Shown one piece after another: positions 53,608 through 63,800 of a DNA stretch of 64,000 nucleotides (the first letter of the stretch is position 1; the number at the start of each line of letters is the position of its first letter). Source of the stretch: Microbispora rosea subsp. aerata (GTDB lineage: Bacteria; Actinomycetota; Actinomycetes; Streptosporangiales; Streptosporangiaceae). The translations under genes and the position numbers were made by a program. Under the pieces are notes generated by a model that ran no database searches, was not told the origin of the DNA, and was given only the letters and a program-made list of their open reading frames with translations. The DNA lies in contig NZ_BMPY01000026.1 in assembly GCF_014647835.1 (NCBI RefSeq), forward strand, positions 1 through 64,000. The letters are read 5' to 3'.

Positions 53608-54486
53608 TCAGCCGGCGACCACCGCCGGAGGTCTGCGCGCCCAACCGTTGCGGGCGCGTACGGCGCCGACGGCACGGCAGGCCAGGTAGATGACGAAGGC
53701 GATGGTGGTGACGTACGGGCTGATCGGGATGCCGCCGCCCACCGCGATGAGGATGCCGCCGACCACGGACACGACCGCGAACACGACGCTGAGCAGGGGG
53801 ATCAGGCGAGGGGAGGCGGTCACCCGGGTGGCGGCGGCCGCCGGGGTCACCACCAGGGCGAGCACCAGCAGGGCGCCGACGATCTGGATGGTCGTCGCCA
53901 CGGCGAGGCCCAGCACCAGGGTGAACACGGGCGACAGAGCCCGTACGGGCACGCCGCGCGCGGCGGCGACGTCGGGATCGAGGCTGGCGAAGGTCAGCGG
54001 ACGCCAGACGACCGCCAAGACGAGCAGGACGACGACCGACACGCCGATCAGCCAGGCCGTCTGCGGCGTGTCCACGGCCACGATCTGCCCGGTGAGCAGC
54101 CCGAACTTGTTGGCGGCACGGCCCTTGTAGAGCGACAGGAACAGCACGCCCAGTCCCAGCCCGAACGGCATCAGGACGCCGATGGCGGAGTTGCGGTCCC
54201 GGGCGCGCACGCCCAGGACGCCGATGACCGCGGCGGCCAGGACCGATCCCGCGAGGGAGCCCGCCACCACGTTCACCCCGAGCAGGAGCGCGGCAGCAGC
54301 GCCGGCGAAGGACAGCTCGGCGATCCCGTGCACGGCGAAGGCCAGGTCCCGCATCAACACGAATGTGCTGATCAGGCCGCCGACCACGCCGAGCACGGCC
54401 GCCGCGACGATCGAGTTGGCGACGAGGGCAAGCACCTGCCCGTAGTCGTCGTAGTTGAAGATCTGGTCCCAGATGCCGCCGCTCAT
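53608..54486 (-). CDS. znuB: Zinc ABC transporter permease (ZnuB-like)
   Basis: The 292-residue permease has 7-8 membrane segments and motifs of the ABC-3 family (LMRDLAFAVHGIAELSFAGA, IGVLMPFGLGLGVLFLSLYK, IQIVGALLVLALVVTPAAAA). Metal is inferred from linkage to Zur-type genes. Its ATG overlaps the ATPase stop. Confidence 0.88.
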   Translation of the reverse strand: MSGGIWDQIFNYDDYGQVLALVANSIVAAAVLGVVGGLISTFVLMRDLAFAVHGIAELSFAGAAAALLLGVNVVAGSLAGSVLAAAVIGVLGVRARDRNSAIGVLMPFGLGLGVLFLSLYKGRAANKFGLLTGQIVAVDTPQTAWLIGVSVVVLLVLAVVWRPLTFASLDPDVAAARGVPVRALSPVFTLVLGLAVATTIQIVGALLVLALVVTPAAAATRVTASPRLIPLLSVVFAVVSVVGGILIAVGGGIPISPYVTTIAFVIYLACRAVGAVRARNGWARRPPAVVAG

Positions 54487-55388
54487 GATCGGACGCCTCC
54501 GGCGGGATCGGGATGGTACGGAACGGGGGCGCCGGCGACCAGGTAGCGGCCGTCGGCCCGGATCACCTCGACCCGGCCGCCGTACAGCTCGGACAGGACG
54601 GCGGACGTCATCACCTCGTCGGGCGTGCCGACGCGGAACCGGCCCCCGGCGAGGTACAGCACGCGGTCGGCCAGCGGCAGGACCGGGTTGAGCTCGTGGG
54701 TGACGAAGAGGACCGCGGTGCCGTGCGCGCGCCGCCGCCGGTCGAGCAGGTCGACGATCGCGTTCTGGTGATGCGGGTCGAGCGACAGGAGCGGCTCGTC
54801 GCACAGCAGGATGGCCGGATCGGTGACCAGGGCCTGGGCGATGCGCACCCGCTGCTGCTCGCCGCCGGACAGCAGGCCGAGCGGCACGTCGGCGTACGCG
54901 TGCGCGCCCACCTCGGTCAGCAGCTCGTCGATGCGACGCCGCGGCCCTCTGCCGCCGAGGGGCGGGCCCCAGCGATGGCCGTCCACGCCGAGCCGCACCA
55001 GGTCGCGGGCGCGCAGCGGCACGTGCGGGGCGACGGCGCGCCGCTGGGGGATGTAGCCGATCAGGCGGCTGCCCCGCCGGGGCGGGCGGCCGTCGATCAG
55101 CAGGGACCCGGCCGACAGAGGCAGCCGGCCCAAGACGGCGTGCAGCAGGCTGGTCTTGCCTGACCCGTTGGGCCCCAGCACGGCGACGAACTCGCCGCGG
55201 CGCAGCTCCAGATCCAGCCCGGACCACAGCACGCGCTCACCACGGCGCAGCTCCGCATCGGTCAAACTCAGGACGACGGGTGTCCCGGAGGCGGCCTCCG
55301 GCACCTCGACGTTCGTACGCTCGATCACTGAGGCGCCGTCCGCACCGCGAAACGCGCGCGGGGCCTCGCGTGGTGAAACCCGGGTCAT
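54483..55388 (-). CDS. znuC: Zinc ABC transporter ATPase (ZnuC-like)
   Basis: The 301-residue ATPase has Walker A VLGPNGSGKTSLL, signature LLSGGEQQRVRIAQALV, Walker B ILLCDEPLLSLD and the switch HELNPVLPLADRV. The first 45 residues precede the nucleotide domain. The ATG overlaps the binding-protein stop by 4 bp. Confidence 0.9.
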   Translation of the reverse strand: MTRVSPREAPRAFRGADGASVIERTNVEVPEAASGTPVVLSLTDAELRRGERVLWSGLDLELRRGEFVAVLGPNGSGKTSLLHAVLGRLPLSAGSLLIDGRPPRRGSRLIGYIPQRRAVAPHVPLRARDLVRLGVDGHRWGPPLGGRGPRRRIDELLTEVGAHAYADVPLGLLSGGEQQRVRIAQALVTDPAILLCDEPLLSLDPHHQNAIVDLLDRRRRAHGTAVLFVTHELNPVLPLADRVLYLAGGRFRVGTPDEVMTSAVLSELYGGRVEVIRADGRYLVAGAPVPYHPDPAGGVRS

Positions 55389-56314
55389 CGGCCCAGGGCC
55401 TTTCCGAGCGTGTCGAGGGTGGCGGCCATCCAGCCGATGTAGTCCTGCCCCGAGGGAAGGGTCTCCGTGACCGGGACGACGGGGATGCCGTTGCCGGTCG
55501 CCACCTCGCGAACCTTCTCGCTCTCCGGGCCGGCGGTCTGGGAGTTGTAGACCAGGGCCCGCACCTTCTTGCCGGTGAACAGCGCCAGGGTGTCCCGCAG
55601 CACGCGCGGGGAGACGTCGCCGCCCTCCTCGACGGCCTCGCTGAACTCCTCGGGGGTGGCGTTGGTAAGGCCGCACGCCTCGATCAGGTACAGCGGGAGC
55701 GGCTCGGTGATCGCGACGGCGGCGCCCTTCGCGGACTGGGCGATGGACGCCTCCCGCTCCTCCAGCGGCTTCAGCCGCTGCTTGAAGGCCTCGGCGCCGG
55801 CGATGAAGACGGCGGCCCCGGAGGGGTCGGCCTTGCCCAGCGCGGCGGCGATGGAGTCGGCCAGCCGCGCGACGGACGGGAGGTCGTACCAGACGTGCTC
55901 GTTGAGCTCCTCCCCGTCCTGCGCGGTCTTCCCGGAGATCTCGACCGCGTTCAGCACCTGGGCCGAGGTGTTGCCGGAGGCGTCGCGCATCCGGTCCATG
56001 AAGTCGTCGTAACCGCCGCCGTTCTCGATGATCACCTTGGCCTTGGACAGGGCGAGCTGGTTTTGCGGGTTGGCCTCGTAGGAGTGCGGGTCCTGGTCGG
56101 GGCCGGCGATGAACGAGGTCACCGCGACCCTGTCGCCGCCGATCTGCCGGGCGATGTCGCCGTACACGTTGGTGGAGGTCACCACGGCGACCGCGCTCGC
56201 GGTCGGCTCGGGAGACGCCGTGGGAGAAGACGAGCCGCCGCAGCCGGTCAGCAGCGCGGAGGCCAGGCCCGCGAGGACGAGCAGGGAGGAACTACGGAGG
56301 GAGGAGGGGGTCAC
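55385..56314 (-). CDS. znuA: Zinc-binding lipoprotein (ZnuA-like)
   Basis: The 309-residue cluster A-I binding protein has a lipobox SALLTGCGGS and metal-binding segments DQDPHSYEANP (His), NEHVWYDLPSV (His) and the later Glu/Asp region. There is no His-rich loop. AAGGA five bases upstream supports the GTG at 56314. First of the three znu genes. Confidence 0.88.
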   Translation of the reverse strand: MTPSSLRSSSLLVLAGLASALLTGCGGSSSPTASPEPTASAVAVVTSTNVYGDIARQIGGDRVAVTSFIAGPDQDPHSYEANPQNQLALSKAKVIIENGGGYDDFMDRMRDASGNTSAQVLNAVEISGKTAQDGEELNEHVWYDLPSVARLADSIAAALGKADPSGAAVFIAGAEAFKQRLKPLEEREASIAQSAKGAAVAITEPLPLYLIEACGLTNATPEEFSEAVEEGGDVSPRVLRDTLALFTGKKVRALVYNSQTAGPESEKVREVATGNGIPVVPVTETLPSGQDYIGWMAATLDTLGKALGR

Positions 56315-56422
56315 GTCGATCCTTGGAGATAGATGGTCTTCATTCGAGCGGGACGGGGGTCTTCCCGGTCGGCGGACGTCGCCAAGGGACGGCCGACGTC
56401 CGACGGCACCGTCCGCCGCGCC

Positions 56423-56476
56423 GATCGGGAACGCCGTACCGATCGGAAACGCGGCGTCGATCGGGAGCGCCGCGTC
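56423..56476. repeat. 18-bp tandem repeat, three units
   Basis: GATCGGRAACGCCGYGTC-like units start at 56423, 56441 and 56459 in the gap between the bS18 stop and the znuA start. On the minus strand they would encode PIGTAF-type hexapeptides but no start supports this. No Zur box is visible in the gap. Confidence 0.75.
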
Positions 56477-56478
56477 GT

Positions 56479-56706
56479 TCAGGAGCGCGGCCGGGAGGCG
56501 TACGGAAGCAGCGCCATCTCGCGGGCGTTCTTGACGGCCCGGGCGATCTGGCGTTGCTGCTGCACGGTGACGCCGGTGACGCGGCGGCTGCGGATCTTGC
56601 CGCGGTCGGAGATGAACTTCCGCAGCAGATCGGTGTCCTTGTAGTCGATGTAGCTCACCCCGCGCAGCGGGTTGCTCTTCCCGCGAAGGGCGCGGCGAGG
56701 ATTCAT
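56479..56706 (-). CDS. rpsR2: Ribosomal protein bS18 paralogue
   Basis: The 75-residue S18 ([40 protein letters not shown]) lacks the zinc-binding cysteines. Its ATG overlaps the CobW gene stop. Actinomycetes express such paralogues when zinc is scarce. Confidence 0.93.
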   Translation of the reverse strand: MNPRRALRGKSNPLRGVSYIDYKDTDLLRKFISDRGKIRSRRVTGVTVQQQRQIARAVKNAREMALLPYASRPRS

Positions 56707-57842
56707 GCGATCTCCTTGATGTCGAGGATGTGGGCGAAGGGGTCGTCGTAGCCGGCCCACGCGTCGGAGCCCGCCAGGGCCTCCTCCTCGGTGAGCAGAC
56801 AGGAGTCGAGCAGGCGGTGGAAGTGCTCCCGGTCGAGGTCGGGCCCGGTGAACACCAGGTGCTGGACGCGGTCGCCGGTGATGTGGTCCCAGTCGAGGCC
56901 GGCGGCCGCGCGGCGGGCGGGCGAGACCATGTCCCAGGCGGCCTCCGGCAGCGCGGCCAGCCACGGGCCGGCGTCCTCGACCGACACGACGCCGGCGACC
57001 GCGTCCCAGGCGAGCATCCGATTCGGCCTGTTGGCCAGCCAGAACCGCCCGCGTGAGCGGACCGATCGGGTGACCAGCTCGTCCACGGCCTCGAACAGAC
57101 GGGCGGGGTGCAGCGGGCGCAGCCGGCGCCAGACGACCGTGGTGATCTCGTCGGTCTTCGCATCGCAGGGAAGCCGGGCGGTGGCGGGGTCGACGCGTTC
57201 GCCCAGTTCCCGCGAGCACAGCCGGGCGCCGGTCACGTCCGGCAGCGACTCGGCGAAAACCGGGGTGCAGGGCGCGAGGTGGGCGAGCACGGCGCGGGAG
57301 AGCTCCACGTCCTCTTCGTCACCGCCGTGCAAGGCCAGGGCGGTCGCGTACTCGATCTGCCGGGTCAGGACCTCCGCGAGATAGCGCTGGTCAACGGCCG
57401 CGGCCCGCAGGCCGGCCTCGGCCAGGCGGTCGCCGCGGGTGATGTCGACGGGCATGTGCTCGGCGTGCAGCGCGGTCAGCACGCAGGTCAGCCGCAGGAT
57501 GTCGTGGGCCTCCTCGCAGTCGAGAGCCTCGGCGACCGAGCGCGGCTCGACCGAGTCCCACAGATCGACCACGAGCAGCGACGCGGTGGCGGCGTGCCGC
57601 ACCAGCTGAGGCAGCAGGTCCTCCCGGACGGTGCAGGTGACACAGCCGTGCGCGAGCCGTACGTCGGCCAGATCGAGCACGGCGGAGGCGTCGCGCACCA
57701 CGCGCTCCACCCGGCCGGTGGTCACCTCCCGCAGATCGTGGTGAACGGCGACGGAGCCGGGATGGTCGCGCAGAAGACGATCGACGACGGCTGAGCGAGC
57801 AGCGCCGTGCAGGCCCGCGACCAGGACGACGGGGGTGGACAT
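56703..57842 (-). CDS. CobW/COG0523 GTPase, Zur-regulated metallochaperone
   Basis: The 379-residue protein has the P-loop region [20 protein letters not shown] (a degenerate GxxGxGK[S/T], with no Lys), the metal motif [16 protein letters not shown] (the CxCC-like site here as CVTC), and a C-terminal CobW_C domain. The altered Walker A is unusual and may reduce GTPase activity. Located directly under a Zur box, divergent from the ribosomal paralogues, so it likely distributes zinc under starvation. The ATG at 57842 was chosen from domain start. Confidence 0.85.
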   Translation of the reverse strand: MSTPVVLVAGLHGAARSAVVDRLLRDHPGSVAVHHDLREVTTGRVERVVRDASAVLDLADVRLAHGCVTCTVREDLLPQLVRHAATASLLVVDLWDSVEPRSVAEALDCEEAHDILRLTCVLTALHAEHMPVDITRGDRLAEAGLRAAAVDQRYLAEVLTRQIEYATALALHGGDEEDVELSRAVLAHLAPCTPVFAESLPDVTGARLCSRELGERVDPATARLPCDAKTDEITTVVWRRLRPLHPARLFEAVDELVTRSVRSRGRFWLANRPNRMLAWDAVAGVVSVEDAGPWLAALPEAAWDMVSPARRAAAGLDWDHITGDRVQHLVFTGPDLDREHFHRLLDSCLLTEEEALAGSDAWAGYDDPFAHILDIKEIA

Positions 57843-57869
57843 GAGGGCCTCCGGATGGCCGGGAATGGA

Positions 57870-57888
57870 AATGATTATCGTTATCATT
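57870..57888. promoter_or_regulatory. Zur operator between divergent zinc-starvation operons
   Basis: AATGATTATCGTTATCATT has near-perfect dyad symmetry and matches the Zur/Fur-type box (TGATAACGATAATCA-like). It lies 27 bp upstream of the CobW start and 31 bp upstream of the bL33 start, so it can repress both. Confidence 0.93.
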
Positions 57889-57919
57889 ACACAGACCGAC
57901 GACGAGACAGGAGCGGCCC

Positions 57920-58084
57920 ATGGCCAGAAACGAGCTACGCCCCGTGGTCAAGCTGCGATCGAGCGCGGGGACCGGCTACACGTACGTGACCCGCAAGAAC
58001 CGCCGTAACGACCCCGGCAGGCTCACGCTCCGCAAGTACGACCCGATCATCCGCAGGCACGTCGCCTTCCGGGAGGAACGATGA
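57920..58084 (+). CDS. rpmG2: Ribosomal protein bL33, cysteine-free paralogue
   Basis: The 54-residue L33 ([20 protein letters not shown]) lacks the CxxC pairs of the zinc form. AGGAG lies upstream. Stop overlaps the bL31 start by 4 bp. Confidence 0.95.
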   Translation: MARNELRPVVKLRSSAGTGYTYVTRKNRRNDPGRLTLRKYDPIIRRHVAFREER

Positions 58085-58326
58085 AAAAGGGCATCCACCC
58101 CGACTATCACCCGGTCGTCTTCCGCGACCCGGGCGCCGGGTTCGCCTTCCTCACCCGCTCGACCATCAGCGGCGACAAGACGATCGAGTGGGAGGACGGC
58201 AACACCTACCCGGTGGTGGACGTCGACGTCTCCTCGGCGAGCCACCCCTTCTACACCGGGCGCAGCCGAGTGCTCGACACCGCCGGCCGGGTCGAGCGGT
58301 TCAACCAGCGTTACGGGAGGGCCTGA
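58081..58326 (+). CDS. rpmE2: Ribosomal protein bL31 type B, cysteine-free paralogue
   Basis: The 81-residue type B L31 ([39 protein letters not shown]) has no Cys. In zinc starvation it replaces the zinc form on ribosomes. Confidence 0.96.
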   Translation: MKKGIHPDYHPVVFRDPGAGFAFLTRSTISGDKTIEWEDGNTYPVVDVDVSSASHPFYTGRSRVLDTAGRVERFNQRYGRA

Positions 58327-58562
58327 TGTCCGCGCGCTGCCGGCTCACGGGAGCCGCGCCGGTCTTCGGCAACCGCGTCTCCCACTCCCACCGGCGCACC
58401 CGCCGGCGGTGGAACCCCAACATTCAGCACCGGCGCTACTGGCTGCCCAGCGAGAACCGCCACGTACGGCTCACGCTCAGCACTCAGGCGATCAAAACCA
58501 TCGACAAGATCGGCATCGAGGCCGCGGTCGCCCGGATCCGAGCCCGGGGAGAGAAGATCTGA
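58326..58562 (+). CDS. rpmB2: Ribosomal protein bL28 paralogue
   Basis: The 78-residue L28 ([40 protein letters not shown]) keeps one Cys only, so it cannot form the four-Cys zinc site. Start overlaps the bL31 stop (TGATG). Confidence 0.95.
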   Translation: MSARCRLTGAAPVFGNRVSHSHRRTRRRWNPNIQHRRYWLPSENRHVRLTLSTQAIKTIDKIGIEAAVARIRARGEKI

Positions 58563-58861
58563 TGGCCGGCAAGGGCAAGATCGCCGCCAACGAGAGGCGC
58601 AAGGCCGTGGTCGCCCGCTACGCGGAGCGGCGTGCGGAACTGAAGAGGATCGTACGCACCGGCACTCCGGAGGAACGGGCGGCGGCCGTACGCGAGCTGG
58701 CGCGCCAGCCGCGGGACGCGAGCGCGACACGAGTGCGCAACCGTGATTCCGTCGACGGCCGCCCACGTGGTTATCTGCGCACGTTCGGGCTGTCCCGGAT
58801 CCGGTTCCGTCAGATGGCCCATCGGGGCGAGCTGCCGGGCGTGACGAAAGCGAGCTGGTGA
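58562..58861 (+). CDS. rpsN2: Ribosomal protein uS14 paralogue, zinc-independent
   Basis: The 99-residue long form of S14 ([39 protein letters not shown]) lacks the CxxC-CxxC of the short zinc form. Confidence 0.95.
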   Translation: MAGKGKIAANERRKAVVARYAERRAELKRIVRTGTPEERAAAVRELARQPRDASATRVRNRDSVDGRPRGYLRTFGLSRIRFRQMAHRGELPGVTKASW

Positions 58862-58863
58862 TC

Positions 58864-59031
58864 ATGGCCGTGCCCAAGCGCAGAACCTCGCGCAGCAACA
58901 CCCGGCACCGCCGCAGCCGGTGGAAGGCGACTCCCCCCGACCTGGTGCCGATCACCGTGAACGGACGCGAACTCCTGGTGCCCCGCCGGTTGGTCCGCGC
59001 CTACCAGCGCGGCCTCATCGTCCCCGGCTGA
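58864..59031 (+). CDS. rpmF2: Ribosomal protein bL32 paralogue, cysteine-free
   Basis: The 55-residue L32 ([20 protein letters not shown]) lacks the C-terminal CxxC motifs. Last of the five-gene Zur operon, 3 bp after uS14. Confidence 0.94.
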   Translation: MAVPKRRTSRSNTRHRRSRWKATPPDLVPITVNGRELLVPRRLVRAYQRGLIVPG

Positions 59032-59516
59032 ACGATCGAGTCCAAGGGTCACCTGCGGAGACAGGGCGAGGGTCCGAGATCTACGGGTGGCGAAAGACCG
59101 CAGCGCCCTCGCCGCCGCGCTCCAGAAGAACGACGAGGCGGTGGAGACCCGGCCGGATCTCGCGCCCGCGTCCCGAGCGCGGCATCGCGCCCGCCCTCAG
59201 TGACGCCGAAACCGGCGAGCATCCGGATCATGTGCAGGACCAGGCCGGACGCCTTGCGCAGGCGCTTGTCGCAGCCGGACCGGCCGGGCAGGCAGGGGAA
59301 CGCGCCCCTCGATTCGGTCCGGGCGCAGCGCAGCCGGCGCCCATCCGGAGGTCATGACCCTGCCGGGGGCTGGGGCGAAGCGCGCGCGGATGGTTCGGCG
59401 GGCGGGTCGCCGCACCGCGATCACGCGGCCGTCGCCGGAGCGACCGCGCACACCTGCGCACCCGGACACCGGCATAGCGGGAAACCGTGACACCGGAAAC
59501 ACCTGGAGCACCCGAG
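59032..59516. other. Intergenic, no gene seen
   Basis: Nearly 500 bases follow bL32. Frames are present on both strands but none has a ribosome site and family resemblance. No repeat is obvious. Confidence 0.4.
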
Positions 59517-59550
59517 GGGCAGTCCCCGCACGATGTGGCGGGGACTGCCC
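59517..59550. terminator. Hairpin terminator
   Basis: A 13-bp perfect stem GGGCAGTCCCCGC / GCGGGGACTGCCC with an 8-nt loop lies between bL32 and the convergent SARP gene. Confidence 0.85.
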
Positions 59551-59616
59551 ATTCGCGTGCCCGCGCTCACGCACCGATCCGGGTGACCGCCGGAAGGCGC
59601 GCCGCACGGTGATCGC

Positions 59617-60402
59617 TCATTGCGCGAGGGCGAGGTTGCCGAGCCGGAGGATCTCGGCGTCGTGCCGCAGGATCGCCTCGTGCATGAGACGCATCCCGGG
59701 GGACGGGTCGCTGCCGAGTTCGTCCCTGATCGTCTTGCGCGCCTGCTCGTACGTCGAGAGCGCGCCGCTGGTGTCGCCCACCAGATATTGCGCGCGGATC
59801 AGGGCGCTCCAGGCGCGCTCGCGCAGCGGGTTGTCGGACAGAAGCCACCGGAGCGCCTCGATCGCCTCCGGGAACGCGCCGAGGGCGATCTGGACGTCGG
59901 CCAGGTCCTCGATCGTGGCCATGTGCTGCTCGTCGAGGATGCCGAGGCGGTGGTCGAGATACTCGGATGTGCGTACGTCGACGCCGGCCGGCCCCCGCCA
60001 CAGGGCGAGCGCCTCGCGCAGAAGCTCGGCCGCGGTGCAGAGGTCGCCCTGGGACAGGGCCGCCCTGCCTTTCCGCGACAGCATGGCGAACTGCATGGCG
60101 TCGAGCTCTCCGGACCGTATATCGAGCGAATAGAGCATCTTGCTGTGCGTGACGACACGGCCTCTGAGTTCCGGGCTGATTTTGGCCAGCGCACGCCGCA
60201 GGGCGGCTACGTGCGTGCGCAGATTCGATTCAGGGTTACGCGTCGGCCGGTCCCAGAGCGCTTCGATCAGCTGTCGTGCGGGCACCGGGTGCTGACAGTC
60301 GAGTAGTAGAGCCGTGAGAAGTTCGCGTGTTTTACGAGGGCCGGGCGACCATGAAGAGTTGCCGTGGGTGACGGTGACCGGTCCAAGGACGCGAAACATC
60401 AT
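59617..60402 (-). CDS. Small SARP-family regulator
   Basis: The 261-residue protein has an OmpR-type DNA-binding domain (FRVLGPVTVTHG, RTHVAALRRALAKISPE) and a BTAD domain (about 100-250; GQIALGAFPEAIEALRWLLS-like, GALSTYEQARKTIRDELG). This DnrI/RedD-type size indicates a pathway-specific activator. It is divergent from a type I PKS gene and is probably its activator. GGGGGG lies before the ATG. Confidence 0.88.
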   Translation of the reverse strand: MMFRVLGPVTVTHGNSSWSPGPRKTRELLTALLLDCQHPVPARQLIEALWDRPTRNPESNLRTHVAALRRALAKISPELRGRVVTHSKMLYSLDIRSGELDAMQFAMLSRKGRAALSQGDLCTAAELLREALALWRGPAGVDVRTSEYLDHRLGILDEQHMATIEDLADVQIALGAFPEAIEALRWLLSDNPLRERAWSALIRAQYLVGDTSGALSTYEQARKTIRDELGSDPSPGMRLMHEAILRHDAEILRLGNLALAQ

Positions 60403-60882
60403 GACATCCCCCCGAGGACTCCTCGTTTCCGATTCACTTCGCTCCGCATCGAATCTTCGCCTTGACCGACTGTAATCTCAAGACTGACTCTCGATTCTCT
60501 CAAATGCTGATACGGCCGCCTCGGCCTGTCGCGACAAGGGTCGCGGGCGGTGACCGCGACACCCCGCAAAGTGAATAAGGCGCGTCCGAAGTGCCGGTTT
60601 TTGATTTCCGAGTCGAAGTCCCGGGGGGAGCGGAATCGAGTTTCCGGGTGACCGGTTCGCAGCCGTCCGCTCGACGGGCCGGAATGCGGCCCGTTTCCGC
60701 TGCTCGCGAATGATATGGCGGTTCGGGCCCGTGGTTCCTGTGCAGTTTGTGTGCGCGTTCTGGGCGGAGCCTGTGCGGAGCGCTCCGTAGCCTCTCATAG
60801 TGGCGCAAGACCGGCCCCGTGATTCACGTGCACGGGTGCCCATGCCCGTATGACGCGGTTTCGTTTCATCCGGAGGGGGCAT
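60403..60882. other. Divergent promoter region of SARP and PKS genes
   Basis: About 480 bases without a gene. It includes SARP-type repeats at 60764-60781. Confidence 0.5.
60764..60781 (+). promoter_or_regulatory. Putative SARP-binding direct repeat of the PKS promoter
   Basis: GCGGAGC occurs at 60764-60770 and 60775-60781 with an 11-bp period. A CATAGT -10-like hexamer lies 14 bp downstream of the second heptamer, somewhat further than the usual 8 bp. The linked SARP at 59617 is the likely ligand. Confidence 0.5.
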
Positions 60883-63800
60883 TTGTTGTCCGGCAACGCG
60901 AATGACCATGAAATTGCGATAATCGGCATCGGATGCCGCTTCCCGGGAGCCGCGAACGCCGCCGAGTTCTGGCAGCAGCTAAAACGCGGAACAGAGTCGA
61001 TTACGTTTATCTCGCCCGAGGAAATGGACGCCGTCGGCGTGCCCCGGAAACTCCGCGAGGACCCCGACTACGTCCCGGCGCAGAGCGTGCTCACCGATTC
61101 CGAGCTGTTCGACGCGGATTTCTTCGGGATCAATCCCAGGGAAGCCACCGCCATGGACCCGCAGCACCGCGTCATGCTGGAGTGCGCCTGGGAGGCGCTG
61201 GAAGACAGCGGCTACGACCCCAAGCGCGCCGGCGTCCGGGTGGGCGTCTTCGCCGGCTCCTACAAGAACGACTACGCCTCGTTGCTCCCGGCCGCGGCCG
61301 GCGCGGCGGAGCAGTTCATGTCGGGCGTCTCGAACGACGCGGACTATCTGGCCACCCGGATCTCCTTCAAACTCGGGCTCACCGGTCCCTCGGTCTCCGT
61401 GCAGACCGCGTGCTCCACCTCGCTCGTCGCCGTCCACCTCGCCTGCGAGTCGCTGCTGTCGGGGTCGTGCGATCTCGCCCTGGCGGGCGGGGTGACGATC
61501 CGCTCGGGCGAGCCGCACGGCTATCTCCACCACGCCGGCGGCATCTATTCGCCGGACGGCCGCTGCCGCGCCTTCGACGCCGCCGCCGAGGGCACGGTGC
61601 CCGGTGAGGCGGCCGGGCTGGTCGTGTTGAAGAGGCTGGAGGACGCGCTGGCGGACGGCGACAGGATCCGCGCGGTCATCAAGGCGTCGGCGGCCGGCAA
61701 CGACGGGGCGGACCGCGTGGGGTTCTCCGCGCCGGGCGTGATGGGCCAGTCGCGGATCATCCAGACCGCGCTCGACCGCTCCGGCGTCTCCCCCGACACG
61801 ATCGGCTACGTCGAGGCGCACGGCAGCGGCACGCCGCTGGGCGACCGGATCGAGGTCGACGCCCTCACCCGGGCGTTCCGCGCGAGCGGCTGGTCGAACG
61901 GCAGGTGCTACATCGGCTCGGTCAAGACCAACATCGGGCACACCCACGCGGCGGCGGGGATCTCCGGCCTGATCAAGACCATCCTCATGCTGGAGAACCG
62001 GGAGATCCCGCCCAGCCTGCACTTTTCGACGCCGAACCCGCGGATCGACTTCGCCGGCTCCCCCTTCCGCGTCAGCACCGAACTCATGACCTGGGAGAGC
62101 GACGGCACGCCCCGCAGGGCGGGGGTGAGCTCCTTCGGCATGGGAGGCACCGGCGTCCACCTGGTGCTGGAGGAGGCGCCGCCCGCCACCCGGGACGAGG
62201 ACGCCTCCGCGCGGCCGGCGGCCTGGCGGGTGCTGCCCCTGTCCGCCGCCGACGCGACGGCCCTGGACGCCGCCGCGCAACGGCTGGCCGACCATCTCGA
62301 AAGCCACCCGGACGCCGATCTGGCCGAGGTCGCCCGTACGCTCCAGGTCGGGCGGCACGCCCTCGACCATCGCAGGGTGGTCCTCGCCCGCAGCCGGGAG
62401 CAGGCGATCGAGGCGCTGCGCAGCGGCGACCCGCGGCACGTCCACGGGTTCCGCGCGACCGGCCCGCGCCGTCGGGTGGCGTTCATGTTCCCCGGCCTGG
62501 GCGAGCAGTACGTGGACATGGGCCGCGGGCTGCACGAGTCGGAGCCGGTGTTCCGCCGCGAGCTCGACCGCTGCCTGGAGCTGCTGCGCGAGCGCTCCGG
62601 CCTGGATCTCGCCCCCGTGCTCTTCTTCCCCGAGGGCACCCGGCGCGACACCGGCGGCGAGACGGCCGGGCCCGACCTGCGGGCGATGCTCGGCCGCCGG
62701 AAGGACGACCGGGCCGCCCAGCGCGTCACGCTCGACGAGACCCGGTACGCGCAGCCGGCGATGTTCGCCGTGGAATACGCCCTGGCGCAGCTCTGGCTGT
62801 CGCGGGGGGTCGAGCCGGACGCGCTGATCGGCTACAGCCTCGGCGAGTATGTCGCGGCCACGCTGGCCGGGGTGTTCTCACTGGAGGACGCGCTGCACCT
62901 GGTCGCCGAGCGCGCCCGCCTGATCGAGGGGCTTCCCGGCGGGGCGATGCTCGCCGTGCAGCTGCCCGAGCAGGAGGTGCGGCCGCTGCTCGGGGCGGAG
63001 CTGTCGCTCGCCGCGATCAACGGCAGCGACCTGTGCGTCGTCGCCGGTCCCACGCCCGCCGTCGACGAGCTTCAGGCGCGCCTCACCGGGGACGGCCTGG
63101 CGGCCCGCCAGCTCCGCACCACCCACGCGTTCCACTCCGGCATGATGGAGCCGCTGACGGCCGCTTTCATCGAACAGGTCGAGGCGGTCCCCCGGCGGCG
63201 GCCCGCCATTCCGTACCTGTCCAACGTCACGGGTGACTGGATCACCGACGCCGACGCCGTCGACCCCGCCTACTACGCGCGGCACATGTGCCAGGCCGTA
63301 CGGTTCGGGGCCGGCGTGGAGAAGCTCTGGCAGCAGCGGGGCAGGGTGTTGCTGGAGGTCGGGCCGGGCCAGTCGCTCGGGATGCTCGCGCAGCAGGCCC
63401 GGCCCCTCGACGCCGACCCCGGTGCGCTGGTCCTGCCCTCGCTGCCCGGCGTCTACGACCCCCGTACGGACGCGGAGGTCCTCGCGTCCACCACGGGCAA
63501 GCTGTGGCTGACCGGGGTGGACCTCGACTGGGACCGCGTGCAGCCCGAACGGCGCCGCGCCGTGCTGCCGACCTATCCGTTCCAGCGCCGCCGCTACTGG
63601 CCCGCGCAGACGGCCCACGAGACGCGGGACAAGGACACGCGCGCTCCCGCGCCGCCGGACGGGCGGCGCGAGCTCGCCGACTGGTTCCACGTGCCCGAGT
63701 GGGAGGCCCTGCCGCCGTTGACGCCGGCCGCCGAAGACCGGGAGCCTGCCCGCTGGCTGGTCTTCGCCGACGACCTCGGCGTCGGCGACCGGCTCGTACG

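Noticed and set aside
60933-61607. Open frame of 224 codons inside the PKS start
   Set aside because: It is a +1 frame shadow of the ketosynthase coding sequence, which has clear KS motifs in the other frame.
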